The translations under genes and the position numbers were made by a program. From Pseudonocardia sp. EC080619-01 (GTDB lineage Bacteria > Actinomycetota > Actinomycetes > Mycobacteriales > Pseudonocardiaceae), in the NCBI RefSeq assembly GCF_001420995.1, contig NZ_CP012184.1:976501-1040500 (forward strand): DNA of 64,000 nt, in the 5' to 3' direction. The first letter of the stretch is position 1; the number at the start of each line of letters is the position of its first letter. Of this stretch, positions 31,039 to 39,080 are shown piece by piece. The notes under the pieces were generated by a model. The model worked only from the letters and a program-made list of their open reading frames with translations, was not told where the DNA came from and did no database searches.

Positions 31039-33498
31039 GTGCAACGGTTGGTGGAGGTCGGCGAGGGACGTACGTCCGACGCGATCGTCCCCGGCCGCCT
31101 GCGACGCGCCCGCGACCGGTTCGTCGCCTCCGACCCCGGGCTCGTCCGGCTCGTGTCGGCAGCGCGTGCGGTCCTGGCGATCGCCTCGGCGCTCGGGGTG
31201 GAGTACCTCGTCGCGAGCGTGACCGGCGCTCCCCCGCTGGTCCCGATGATGCTCGGCGCGGTCGTCGCGATGCTCGCCTCGTTCGGCGTCGTCGACGCGA
31301 CCCGTGGCGGGCAGGCCCTCACCCTGTGCTGCCTGCCGCTGGCGATGCTGGCCGGGATGGGCGTCGCGCTGCTCGTCGACCGCAACCGGCTCGCGTCGCT
31401 GGTGACGTTCGTCGCGGTCGTGTTCGTGGCGGTCTGGGTCCGGCGCTTCGGGATGCGGTTCTTCGTCTGCGGCATGGGCGGGTTCATGGGCTACTTCTTC
31501 GCCCTGTTCCTGAACCTGCGCCCGGAGATGCTGCCCGGGGTGGCGGAGGCGGTCGTCGTCGCGATCGCCTGGGTGCTCCTGCTGACGCTGGTCCTGCTGC
31601 CGATCCGCAACGACCGCGTGCTGCGCCGGATGCTGCGCTCGTTCGAGGCCCGGCTGGCCGGTCTCGCCGGGACCGTCCTCCTGCTCGCCGACCAAGCCCC
31701 GGGCACGGCCGAGCGGACCCGTGCCGAGACCCGGCTGCGCAGCCTGCTCGTGCGGATCAACGAGTCCGCGCTGGTCATCGACGGGCAGCTGGGCACGCCC
31801 GCCGCCGTCACCGACGACGACACCGCCCGCACCGTGCGTCGCACCGTCTTCGACGCCGAGCTGGCCGCGACCGCCCTGGCCCGGGTCGGGCCCACCGCCG
31901 TCACCCACGACGACGGGGCCCGCACGATCCTGACGGCACTGTGGCGGGGCCGGTGGGACACCGTGCAGGAGCTCGCCGACCGGGCCACCGGCGCGACGGG
32001 GCCGGGACCGCAGCGCCTGGCCGTCGATGCGGCCGTCCTCGCCTCCGCCCGCGCCGAGTGGACCCGGGCGGCCGGGGCACGCGATCCGGGCCGGACCGGC
32101 GAGGAGCCGCACGACGCCGACGCCGACGCGGTGGAGTTCGCGCCCGCGGTGCAGCTGTTCGGCGGGAACCTCCCCGGCTCGGCCGGCACCGTCACCCGGC
32201 TGCACCGGCCGCCCGAGGCGGACCGGCCCGCGTCACGGCTCTCGCTGACCACCCGTCAGGCCGTGCAGGTCACCATCGCGACGGCGCTCGCGATCGCCGC
32301 CGGGGACGCGCTCTCGGAGCAGCGCTACTACTGGGCGGTGCTGGCCGCGTTCATCGCCTTCACCGGCACCGCGACCGTCGCCGAGACCGTCCGCAAGTCC
32401 GCGCACCGCGCCGTCGGCACGATGATCGGCCTGGTCGGGGCGATCGTGCTGGTCCCGGTGCTCGGCCCGGACGTCGCCGTCGTGCTGCCGGTGATCCTCG
32501 TCAGCATCTTCGGGGCGCTGTACCTGTTCCGGCTGTCCTACGCGCTGATGATCTTCTTCATCACCCTGATGCTGGGTGAGCTGTACGCGCTGCTCGGCAG
32601 CTTCTCGGTGGACCTGATGGTGCTGCGCCTGGAGGAGACCGTCCTGGGCGGCCTGATCGGCTGCGCGGTGTCGGTCCTGGTGCTGCCGACCCGCACCCGG
32701 TCCGCGGCCGACGAGGCCCGCCGCGGGCTGCTCGACGCCCTCGCCGAGCTGCTGGCCGCCACCGACCGCGCGCTGCGGCGGCCGGGACCGCCGGAGGACC
32801 TGCGGGCCTGCTCCCGCGCGCTCGACGCGGCCCTGCACCAGGCGATGCTCCTCGGGCGCCCGCTCACCCGGACCTGGCTGGGCTCCGCCCAGGACGACGT
32901 CGTGCGCGAGTTGACCGCCTGCACCGCGGTCGCCGACCACGCCCGGCGGCTCGCCCGCTCGGCCGAGGGCGTGCCCGGGACGGCCGCGCTGACCGGGGCC
33001 TGCGCGCGGCTCGCGGAGCTCGTGTCGTCCGCCGTCGCCGGGCGGCCCGTTCCCGCGGGGAGCTGCGCGGCCGTCGTCGACCTGCTGGTGGGACCGGCCG
33101 GTGGGCACGGCCCGGGTGCCGCGCTCGCCCGGGAGGCCGGGCTGCTCGCGGCCGAACTGCCCGCGCTCCTGGAGGCGCCCGGCCTGCTCCCGGACCCGGC
33201 GGCCGTCGGGCGGGTCCGCGGGCCCGAGGGTGGTCCCACCGCGGCGACGGTCACCGTGGTCGACCGGGCGGGCCGGCAGTTCGACCGGGTCACCACCGGC
33301 GACGACGGCCGCTTCGCCCTCCGCGTCCCGCCCGGCACGCACCTGCTGGTCGCCGCACCGCTCGCCGGCGGGGCGGCCCCGTACGGCGACCACGTGCCGC
33401 TGGGGCCGGGGACGGTGCTGCCGGACGTCGTCCTCGGGCCGCAGCCGGTGCGGGAACGGGCCCGGGCGATCGGGCGGGGCTGCCTGGGCCACGGCTGA
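31039..33498 (+). CDS. FUSC-family membrane exporter with C-terminal beta domain
   Basis: 819 residues. Two hydrophobic blocks of about six spans each (residues ~35-190 and ~410-555) flank a soluble region, as in aromatic-acid/fusaric-acid exporters. The FUSC signature RYYWAVLAAFIAFTGTATVA, then ETVRKSAHRAVGTMIGLVGA, opens the second block. The last ~70 residues (ATVTVVDRAGRQFDRVTTGD, then DGRFALRVPPGTHLLVAAPL) read as a carboxypeptidase-regulatory-like beta sandwich, unusual for the family. It probably exports aromatic or toxic organic acids. The GTG start is set by the leaderless promoter. No membrane-fusion partner is adjacent. Confidence 0.85.
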   Translation: MQRLVEVGEGRTSDAIVPGRLRRARDRFVASDPGLVRLVSAARAVLAIASALGVEYLVASVTGAPPLVPMMLGAVVAMLASFGVVDATRGGQALTLCCLPLAMLAGMGVALLVDRNRLASLVTFVAVVFVAVWVRRFGMRFFVCGMGGFMGYFFALFLNLRPEMLPGVAEAVVVAIAWVLLLTLVLLPIRNDRVLRRMLRSFEARLAGLAGTVLLLADQAPGTAERTRAETRLRSLLVRINESALVIDGQLGTPAAVTDDDTARTVRRTVFDAELAATALARVGPTAVTHDDGARTILTALWRGRWDTVQELADRATGATGPGPQRLAVDAAVLASARAEWTRAAGARDPGRTGEEPHDADADAVEFAPAVQLFGGNLPGSAGTVTRLHRPPEADRPASRLSLTTRQAVQVTIATALAIAAGDALSEQRYYWAVLAAFIAFTGTATVAETVRKSAHRAVGTMIGLVGAIVLVPVLGPDVAVVLPVILVSIFGALYLFRLSYALMIFFITLMLGELYALLGSFSVDLMVLRLEETVLGGLIGCAVSVLVLPTRTRSAADEARRGLLDALAELLAATDRALRRPGPPEDLRACSRALDAALHQAMLLGRPLTRTWLGSAQDDVVRELTACTAVADHARRLARSAEGVPGTAALTGACARLAELVSSAVAGRPVPAGSCAAVVDLLVGPAGGHGPGAALAREAGLLAAELPALLEAPGLLPDPAAVGRVRGPEGGPTAATVTVVDRAGRQFDRVTTGDDGRFALRVPPGTHLLVAAPLAGGAAPYGDHVPLGPGTVLPDVVLGPQPVRERARAIGRGCLGHG

Positions 33499-33539
33499 CC
33501 CGGACCGCCGGCGCGGTGGCCGGCGGTCCGGGTCAGCCG
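33492..33539. terminator. Bidirectional terminator, 21-bp perfect stem
   Basis: Bases 33492-33512 are the exact reverse complement of 33519-33539, with the 6-nt loop GCGGTG. The TGA of the FUSC gene (33496-33498) lies in the left arm and the stop of the minus-strand acyl-CoA dehydrogenase (33533-33535) in the right arm. The symmetric design can stop transcription from both sides. Confidence 0.88.
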
Positions 33540-34708
33540 GCGAAGGCGTCGAGCCCGGTGAGGGCGCGGCCGACGGTGAGCAGGTGCACCTCGGACGTGC
33601 CCTCGTAGGTCAGGACGGACTCCAGGTTCGCCGCATGACGCAGCGGGGAGTACTCGACGGTGATGCCGCTCCCGCCGAGGACGGTGCGGCACTCGCGTGC
33701 GGTGCTGATCGCCTCCCGGACGTTGTTGAGCTTGCCGACGCTGACCTGCTCGGGACGTAGCGTCCCGGCGTCCTTGAGCCGGCCCAGGTGCAGGGCGAGC
33801 AGCGCGCTCGTGCTCAGCGCCAGGGCCCGGTCCGCGAGCTTCTCCTGCGTGAGCTGGAAACCGCCGATGGGCCGGCCGAACTGGACACGCGTGGTGGCGT
33901 AGTCGATCGCGGTCTGCAGGCAGTCACGGGCGGCGCCGACGGCGCCGAAGAGGATGCCGAACCGTGCCTCGTTCAGGCAGGACAGCGGGCCCCGCAGGCC
34001 CCTCGCGCCGGGCAGCTGCGCCGAGTCGGGCAGGCGGACGCCGTCGAGGACCAGCTCGGACGTGACGGATGCGCGCAGCGACATCTTGTTCGTGACGTCC
34101 CGGGTGGTGAAGCCGGGAGTCCCCCGCGGAACCAGGAAACCCCGGATGCCGTCCTCGGTCCGCGCCCAGACGGTGGCGACGTCGGGGATCCCCCCGTTGG
34201 TGATCCACATCTTCGTGCCGTCGAGGACCCAGTCCCCGCCGTCGCGCACGGCGCGGGTCCGCATACCGGCGGGATCGCTGCCGTGGTCGGGTTCGGTCAG
34301 GGCGAAGCAGCCGACGGCCTCACCGGCGGCCAGCCGCGGCAGCCATTCCTGCTTCTGATCCTCCGATCCCCAGCGGTGGATCGAGTACATCGACAGCGAG
34401 CCCTGAACCGACACGAAGCTGCGCAGGCCGCTGTCCACCGCCTCGAGTTCCATGCACGCCAGGCCGTACTCGACGGCGCTGGTCCCGGCGCAGCCGTAGC
34501 CCTCCAGGTGCATGCCGAGCAACCCGAGCTTGCCGAGCTCCGGGACGAGGTCGCGGGGGAAGGTGCCGGCGTCGAACCACTCCCCCACGTGGGGCCGGGC
34601 GCGGTCGGTCAGGAACGCCGCGACCGCGGACGTGATGTCCCGTTCGGTGTCGCTGAGCGAGGCGTGCAGGTCGACGAGCTCGAGCGGGTCGGTCATGGGA
34701 CGGGTCAT
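33533..34708 (-). CDS. Acyl-CoA dehydrogenase, glutaryl-CoA-dehydrogenase-like
   Basis: 391 residues. GYGCAGTSAVEYGLACMELE, then VDSGLRSFVSVQGSLSMY, AVGCFALTEPDHGSDPAGM and TKMWITNGGIPDVATVW match the glutaryl-CoA dehydrogenase branch. The catalytic glutamate is in LTYEGTSEVHLLTVGRA. FAD-dependent alpha,beta-oxidation of a dicarboxylic or short acyl-CoA is expected. ATG 34708 is chosen because GGAGGG lies 6 nt upstream; it also overlaps the flavin-reductase stop as ATGA. It is the last gene of the cluster A operon, which suggests that the CoA-transferase product is its substrate. Confidence 0.9.
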   Translation of the reverse strand: MTRPMTDPLELVDLHASLSDTERDITSAVAAFLTDRARPHVGEWFDAGTFPRDLVPELGKLGLLGMHLEGYGCAGTSAVEYGLACMELEAVDSGLRSFVSVQGSLSMYSIHRWGSEDQKQEWLPRLAAGEAVGCFALTEPDHGSDPAGMRTRAVRDGGDWVLDGTKMWITNGGIPDVATVWARTEDGIRGFLVPRGTPGFTTRDVTNKMSLRASVTSELVLDGVRLPDSAQLPGARGLRGPLSCLNEARFGILFGAVGAARDCLQTAIDYATTRVQFGRPIGGFQLTQEKLADRALALSTSALLALHLGRLKDAGTLRPEQVSVGKLNNVREAISTARECRTVLGGSGITVEYSPLRHAANLESVLTYEGTSEVHLLTVGRALTGLDAFAG

Positions 34709-35343
34709 CGGGGGCCCTCCGTGGTGAGAACGGTCTTGGGGGTCTGCGCGATCGGCGTCATCCGGGTCATCTCGCCGAGTCCGGCGTAGACCGGTCCGCC
34801 CACGCGTGCGATCGGCGCGAGCGCCTGTGTGTCGATCTTGTTGTCCTCCAGCAGGCCGTCGCGCACGTGGAAGGCCAGCACCTCGCCGACGACGAACTCG
34901 GCGCCGGTGCTGCCGTAGGCGGTGGACGAGTGCAGCCGGCATTCCAGGGCGACCGCGGGTGCGGCGAGCCGGGGCACGCCCACGTGCTGCGAGGCGACCG
35001 TCTCCAGACCGAGCAGCTCGACCTCGCTGTCACCCGGCGGATGCTCGACGGCACTGAGGTGGACGGGTTCGATCATGGATTCGTCGGGGATGTGGACGAC
35101 GAACTCGCCGGTCTCGTGGATGTTGTGTCCGGTGTCCTTGCGTCGGCCGGACTTGCGGCCGATGTTGATGCCGACCATGGGCGGCGCGTTCGAGACGAAG
35201 GTGAAGCAGCTGAACGGGGCGAGGTTCACCGTGCCGGTCGGAGAGGCCGTGGTGATCCAGGCGATCGGCCGGGGCACGACGATCCCGCAGAGCAGCTTGT
35301 AGGTCTGCTCGGGCGTCAGAGCCCCCGGAGCGACGACGGTCAT
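34705..35343 (-). CDS. Flavin reductase-like, FMN-binding split-barrel protein
   Basis: 212 residues. LLCGIVVPRPIAWITTASPT, then GTVNLAPFSCFTFVSNAPPM, and DTGHNIHETGEFVVHIPDE are the flavin-reductase/DIM6 family motifs. ATG 35343 is preferred over ATG 35349 because AGAGGA is then 9 nt away instead of 3, and it forms an ATGA overlap with the CoA-transferase stop. It may provide FMNH2 to an LLM monooxygenase or act as an oxidoreductase itself. Confidence 0.85.
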   Translation of the reverse strand: MTVVAPGALTPEQTYKLLCGIVVPRPIAWITTASPTGTVNLAPFSCFTFVSNAPPMVGINIGRKSGRRKDTGHNIHETGEFVVHIPDESMIEPVHLSAVEHPPGDSEVELLGLETVASQHVGVPRLAAPAVALECRLHSSTAYGSTGAEFVVGEVLAFHVRDGLLEDNKIDTQALAPIARVGGPVYAGLGEMTRMTPIAQTPKTVLTTEGPR

Positions 35344-36491
35344 CGGCATGTTTCCTCTCCGTGCGGGGCGAGCCATCGACCGATCTCCTCGGTGTGTTCC
35401 CCGAGACGTGGCGGTGGGCGCCGGTAGGTGACCGGCGTCGTGCCCAGCCGGATGGGGTCGGCGACGAGCTCCCGGTCACCGACCGGGACCGTGGGGCCGA
35501 GCCCCAGTCGGGCGGCGAGCCGGAACGCCTCGGCGAGGTCGTTGACCGGCCCGCACGGGATCCCCCGGGCTGTCAGGGTGTCGAACCAGTCGTCGGCTGT
35601 TCGGGCGGCCAGCCGAGGCGCGAGGAGACCGGCGAGTTCGTCGACGTGGGCGACGCGGGCGGAGTTGGTGGCGAAGCGGGGGTCGTCCGCCAGGTCACCG
35701 AGGTCGAGTGCGCCGGCGAGGCTCCGGAACTGGCGGTCGGTCCCGACGGCCAGTGCGATCGGCCGGTCGGCGGCGGGGAACACCTCGTAGGGGGCGATCG
35801 AGGGGTGCCGGTTCCCGAGGATCCCGGGTACGGCGCCGGTCATCGCATGCGCGCCGGCCTGGTTGACCATGCTGGACAGCAGGGTGGAGAGCAGGTCGAC
35901 CTCGACCAGCTGGCCACGGCCGGTGCGGTCCCTGTGCCGCAGGGCGGCCAGCACGCCGAGGCCGGCGTGCAGTCCGCACAGGACGTCGACCAGGGCGACG
36001 CCGACCTTGTTCGGGTGTCCCGCGGCGGCGCCGGTGACGCTCATCAGTCCCCCGAGGGCCTGGACGAGCAGGTCGTAGCCGGGCAGGGACGCGCCGGGAC
36101 CCGTGCCGAAGCCCGAGATCGAGCAGTAGACCAGCCCGGGGGCGTCCGTGCGCAGTGTCCGTTCGTCGAGGCCGTAACGGGCCATCGTCCCCGGGCGGAA
36201 GTTCTCGATGACCACATCGGACCTGCGTGCGAGCTCGCGGGCCGAGGCACGGTCCTCGGGACGGCTCAGGTCCAGCTGTACCGACCGCTTGTTGCGGTTC
36301 ACCGACAGGAAGTAGGTGGCCTCGTCCCCCGCCCAGGGCGGCCCCCAGGAGCGGGTGTCGTCGCCGGTGCCGGGGCGCTCGACCTTGACCACGTCGGCTC
36401 CGAGGTCGCCGAGCAGCATCGTCAGGTAGGGAGCGGCGAGGACCCGGCTGAAGTCGGCGACCAGGACGCCGTCGAGCGGGCCCGTGGTCAC
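35340..36491 (-). CDS. Class III CoA-transferase (CaiB/BaiF family)
   Basis: 383 residues from a GTG overlapping the RraA-like stop (GTGA). LVADFSRVLAAPYLTMLLGD, then LGADVVKVERPGTGDDTRSW, and FLSVNRNKRSVQLDLS open the family fold. The catalytic aspartate lies in LPGYDLLVQALGGLMSVTG. It moves CoA between carboxylates such as succinyl-CoA and a pathway acid. Placed between an aldolase-like gene and an acyl-CoA dehydrogenase, it probably activates a pathway acid for beta-oxidation. Confidence 0.92.
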   Translation of the reverse strand: MTTGPLDGVLVADFSRVLAAPYLTMLLGDLGADVVKVERPGTGDDTRSWGPPWAGDEATYFLSVNRNKRSVQLDLSRPEDRASARELARRSDVVIENFRPGTMARYGLDERTLRTDAPGLVYCSISGFGTGPGASLPGYDLLVQALGGLMSVTGAAAGHPNKVGVALVDVLCGLHAGLGVLAALRHRDRTGRGQLVEVDLLSTLLSSMVNQAGAHAMTGAVPGILGNRHPSIAPYEVFPAADRPIALAVGTDRQFRSLAGALDLGDLADDPRFATNSARVAHVDELAGLLAPRLAARTADDWFDTLTARGIPCGPVNDLAEAFRLAARLGLGPTVPVGDRELVADPIRLGTTPVTYRRPPPRLGEHTEEIGRWLAPHGEETCR

Positions 36492-37210
36492 CGTGTCCGC
36501 TCCCGGAACTCGGCCAGCAGCTCCGGCGAGGGCGGGTAGGTGCCGCGCAGCGGGGCGCCGTCGCGGACCTTCTGCGCGATGAACTCCTCCAGCCGGTCCT
36601 GCTCGGCCGCGGCCTCGGCGACCTCCTCGGCCATGGCACGCGGGATCACGATCACCCCGTCGTCGTCGCCCACCAGGACGTCGGAGGGGAAGACCGCCGT
36701 CGCTCCGCACCCGATCGGCACGTCCTGTTCGATGACGCGCAGGAACGCCCGGCTCACATTCGCGGTCGCGCCGGCGGACCAGCACGGCAGTCCGGTCCCG
36801 GACACGCCGGCGACGTCGCGCACGCCGGCGTCGGTCACGAGGCCGCGGGCGCCCCGCACCCGGAGGCGCTCGACGAGGATGTCGCCGCCGGTCGCGGTGC
36901 GGTGATCGCCGCGGCCGTCGATGACGAGCACGCCGCCCTCGGGGGTCGATTCGACGACATCGAACAGGGACACCCCGGGCGAGGGGACCGGTTTCGAGCC
37001 GGGCCAGAGCCCGTCGAGGTCCTCGCGGGACGGGATGGTCCGGGCCGTCCAGGCGGCGCCGACCATCCGCCGGCCCCGCGCGACCGGTACGGCACCGGCG
37101 ATGAACTGGTCGCGCAGGCCTCGGGACAGGAGCTGGCCGGCCAGCGTGGCGGTGGTGACCGACGACAGCAGCGTCTCGATCCGCTCCGGTACCGGCTGCC
37201 AGCCCGTCAT
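36488..37210 (-). CDS. RraA-like protein, probable HMG/CHA-type aldolase
   Basis: 240 residues. VLVIDGRGDHRTATGGDILV, then RGARGLVTDAGVRDVAGVSG, include the metal-binding aspartate and arginine of the RraA/4-hydroxy-4-methyl-2-oxoglutarate aldolase family (G-x-x-TDAGVRD). In catabolic clusters this fold releases pyruvate from 4-carboxy-4-hydroxy-2-oxoadipate or related acids. The RNase-E-inhibitor role of E. coli RraA is unlikely here. ATG 37210 overlaps the DapA-like stop as ATGA. Confidence 0.85.
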   Translation of the reverse strand: MTGWQPVPERIETLLSSVTTATLAGQLLSRGLRDQFIAGAVPVARGRRMVGAAWTARTIPSREDLDGLWPGSKPVPSPGVSLFDVVESTPEGGVLVIDGRGDHRTATGGDILVERLRVRGARGLVTDAGVRDVAGVSGTGLPCWSAGATANVSRAFLRVIEQDVPIGCGATAVFPSDVLVGDDDGVIVIPRAMAEEVAEAAAEQDRLEEFIAQKVRDGAPLRGTYPPSPELLAEFRERTR

Positions 37211-38118
37211 CGCACACCGTCCAACAGGCCCCACGACGACGCAGCGGCGCGGACCCGGACCTGCCCGGCCTCCGAGAGCGGCACCAGCGGGGCGCGCAGG
37301 GCCGGGCCGATCCGGCCGACCTGCGACATCAGCCACTTGACCGCTGTCGGGTTCGTCTCGGTGAGCACGACGTCGTTGAGGTCGAGCAGGCGGTAGTGCA
37401 GCTCGCGGGCCTCGTCCCACTTGCCCTCGGCCACCGCGTCGTACATGCGGGCGATCTCGCGGGGCACGAGGTTGGCGGTGACGCTGATGAAGCCGGCACC
37501 GCCGATGGCCAGCAGCGGGAAACACAGTGCTTCCAGGCCGGAGAACAGCAGGAACTCGGGCCCGGTCTCGCGCAGCACGAAGTTCGCGTGGGCGAAGTCG
37601 GGGCTCGCCTCCTTCATCCCGACGATGTTCGGGACGTCGCGGTAGAGGCGGCCGACCGTCTCCGGCGCGAGTTCGACGCCGGTCCGGGAGGGGATGTTGT
37701 ACATGACGATCGGGATGTCGACCGCCTCGGCGACCGCGCTGTACCAGGCGTAGAGACCCTCCTGGGTGGGGCGCGCGTAGTAGGGGACGATGACCAGCGC
37801 GGCATCGGCCCCCACCTCGGCCGCACGGCGGGTGATGGCGATCGTCTCCGGGAGCTGGTGCATCCCGGTGCCCGGCACGAACGGCAGCCGGCCGTCGAGC
37901 GACTCCGCGGCGACCTCGATCGTCTCCAGCCGCTCGTCGAGGGTCAGCGCTCCCGGCTCACCCGTCGTACCGGTCACCGAGATGCCGTGGCTGCCCTGCT
38001 CGACGTGGTGGTCGATCAGGGCGCGCAGCGTCGCGTGGTCGACGGCGCCGTCGTCGTGGAACGGCGTGACGAGCGGCGCGATCGAGCCGCGCAATCGGGA
38101 TGTCGGGTCGGCTGCCAC
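37207..38118 (-). CDS. DapA-family aldolase/lyase (catabolic type)
   Basis: 303 residues from GTG 38118, which has a perfect AAGGAGG 6 nt upstream; the longer reading lacks one. GISVTGTTGEPGALTLDER, the tyrosine in IVMYNIPSRTGVELAPE and Schiff-base K169 in NIVGMKEASPDF are the class I pyruvate-aldolase residues. Its position beside a CoA-transferase, RraA-like aldolase and permease makes it a catabolic aldolase or hydratase-aldolase rather than the lysine-pathway enzyme. A paralogue forms the second half of the fusion at 49651-51090. Confidence 0.88.
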   Translation of the reverse strand: MAADPTSRLRGSIAPLVTPFHDDGAVDHATLRALIDHHVEQGSHGISVTGTTGEPGALTLDERLETIEVAAESLDGRLPFVPGTGMHQLPETIAITRRAAEVGADAALVIVPYYARPTQEGLYAWYSAVAEAVDIPIVMYNIPSRTGVELAPETVGRLYRDVPNIVGMKEASPDFAHANFVLRETGPEFLLFSGLEALCFPLLAIGGAGFISVTANLVPREIARMYDAVAEGKWDEARELHYRLLDLNDVVLTETNPTAVKWLMSQVGRIGPALRAPLVPLSEAGQVRVRAAASSWGLLDGVR

Positions 38119-38140
38119 CAGGGGCCTCCTTCGTTCGGCG

Positions 38141-38170
38141 CCCGCCGTCACGGCGGGCGGTCGGTACGGT
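38141..38170 (+). promoter_or_regulatory. Palindrome and leaderless LysR promoter
   Basis: CCCGCCGT-C-ACGGCGGG (38141-38157) is a 17-bp interrupted palindrome in the 58-bp divergent gap. TACGGT (38165-38170) is followed by 6 nt and the GTG at 38177, so the LysR mRNA is probably leaderless. The palindrome may serve repressor binding on both genes. Confidence 0.5.
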
Positions 38171-38176
38171 CACGGC

Positions 38177-39079
38177 GTGGATGTCGACGTCGCCGTGCTG
38201 CGGTCTTTCGTGGTGCTGGCGGAGGAGAAGCACTTCGCCCGTGCGGCGGCGCGACTGCACATCGAGCAGCCCGCCCTGAGCCAGCGGATCAAGCGCCTGG
38301 AGCGTCGGACCGGGGTCCAGCTGTTCGTCCGGGACACCCGCAACGTCCGGCTCTCGGCCGCCGGCGAGGAGTTCGCCGTCGAGGTCGCCGACGTCCTCCG
38401 GCGGCTCGACTCCGCGGTGGCCCGGGCCCGGGAGACCGCGGACGGGGCGCGTGGCGCCCTCGAGATCGCCTACACCCTGAGCGTCGGCTACGAGGCCGTG
38501 CCGGTCCTGCTGGGCCACGTCGAGGAGGCACTGCCGCACCTGGCGTTCGAGGCCGTCGAGGCGTGGGAGCGCGACGTCCTCGACGGACTGCGACGACGCC
38601 GGTGGGACATCGGGCTCGTCCGCTTCGATCCGGCCGACGACGAGCTGGTCTCGATCCTGCTGCGCCGGGAACGCCTCGTCGTCGCCGTCGAGGAGACCCA
38701 CGAGCTGGCGACTCGGGGGCTCGTCCACCTGGCCGACCTGCGCGACGAGCGTTTCGTCATGACCCCGACCTCGCTCGCCCCCGGGTACCAGGCCCTCATC
38801 GACGCGGTGCTCGCCGACGCCGGTGTCGTTCCGCAGACCGTCCGCAACACTGCGCCGGGCAACCGGATGATGGCGTTGCGACGGCAGAAGAACGCGATCG
38901 CGCTCCTGCCGGCGTCCGCCCGGCTCGCCCATCCGCCCGGGGTCGGCTTCGTCCCCGTGGCCGACGAGGCCGCGGTGCTGCCGGTCCGCCTCGTCCATCG
39001 CGCGGACGCATCCGCCGGTGTCCACCTGCTCGCCGACACCGTCCAGCGGGAGGCGCGGCGGCTCGGCTGGCTCCGGTAG
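38177..39079 (+). CDS. LysR-family regulator of catabolic cluster A
   Basis: 300 residues. The N-terminal HTH is VAVLRSFVVLAEEKHFARAA, then ARLHIEQPALSQRIKRLERR; the rest is a periplasmic-binding-like effector domain (LEIAYTLSVGYEAVPVLLGH onward). The GTG start is supported by the leaderless TACGGT box. It lies between the two halves of cluster A, divergent from the DapA-like operon and convergent with the MFS gene. A LysR-type box (ATTGAT-N11-ATCAAT) with correct spacing to a promoter stands in front of the RidA-LigI-MFS operon and is its most likely target. Confidence 0.9.
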   Translation: MDVDVAVLRSFVVLAEEKHFARAAARLHIEQPALSQRIKRLERRTGVQLFVRDTRNVRLSAAGEEFAVEVADVLRRLDSAVARARETADGARGALEIAYTLSVGYEAVPVLLGHVEEALPHLAFEAVEAWERDVLDGLRRRRWDIGLVRFDPADDELVSILLRRERLVVAVEETHELATRGLVHLADLRDERFVMTPTSLAPGYQALIDAVLADAGVVPQTVRNTAPGNRMMALRRQKNAIALLPASARLAHPPGVGFVPVADEAAVLPVRLVHRADASAGVHLLADTVQREARRLGWLR

Positions 39080-39080
39080 G

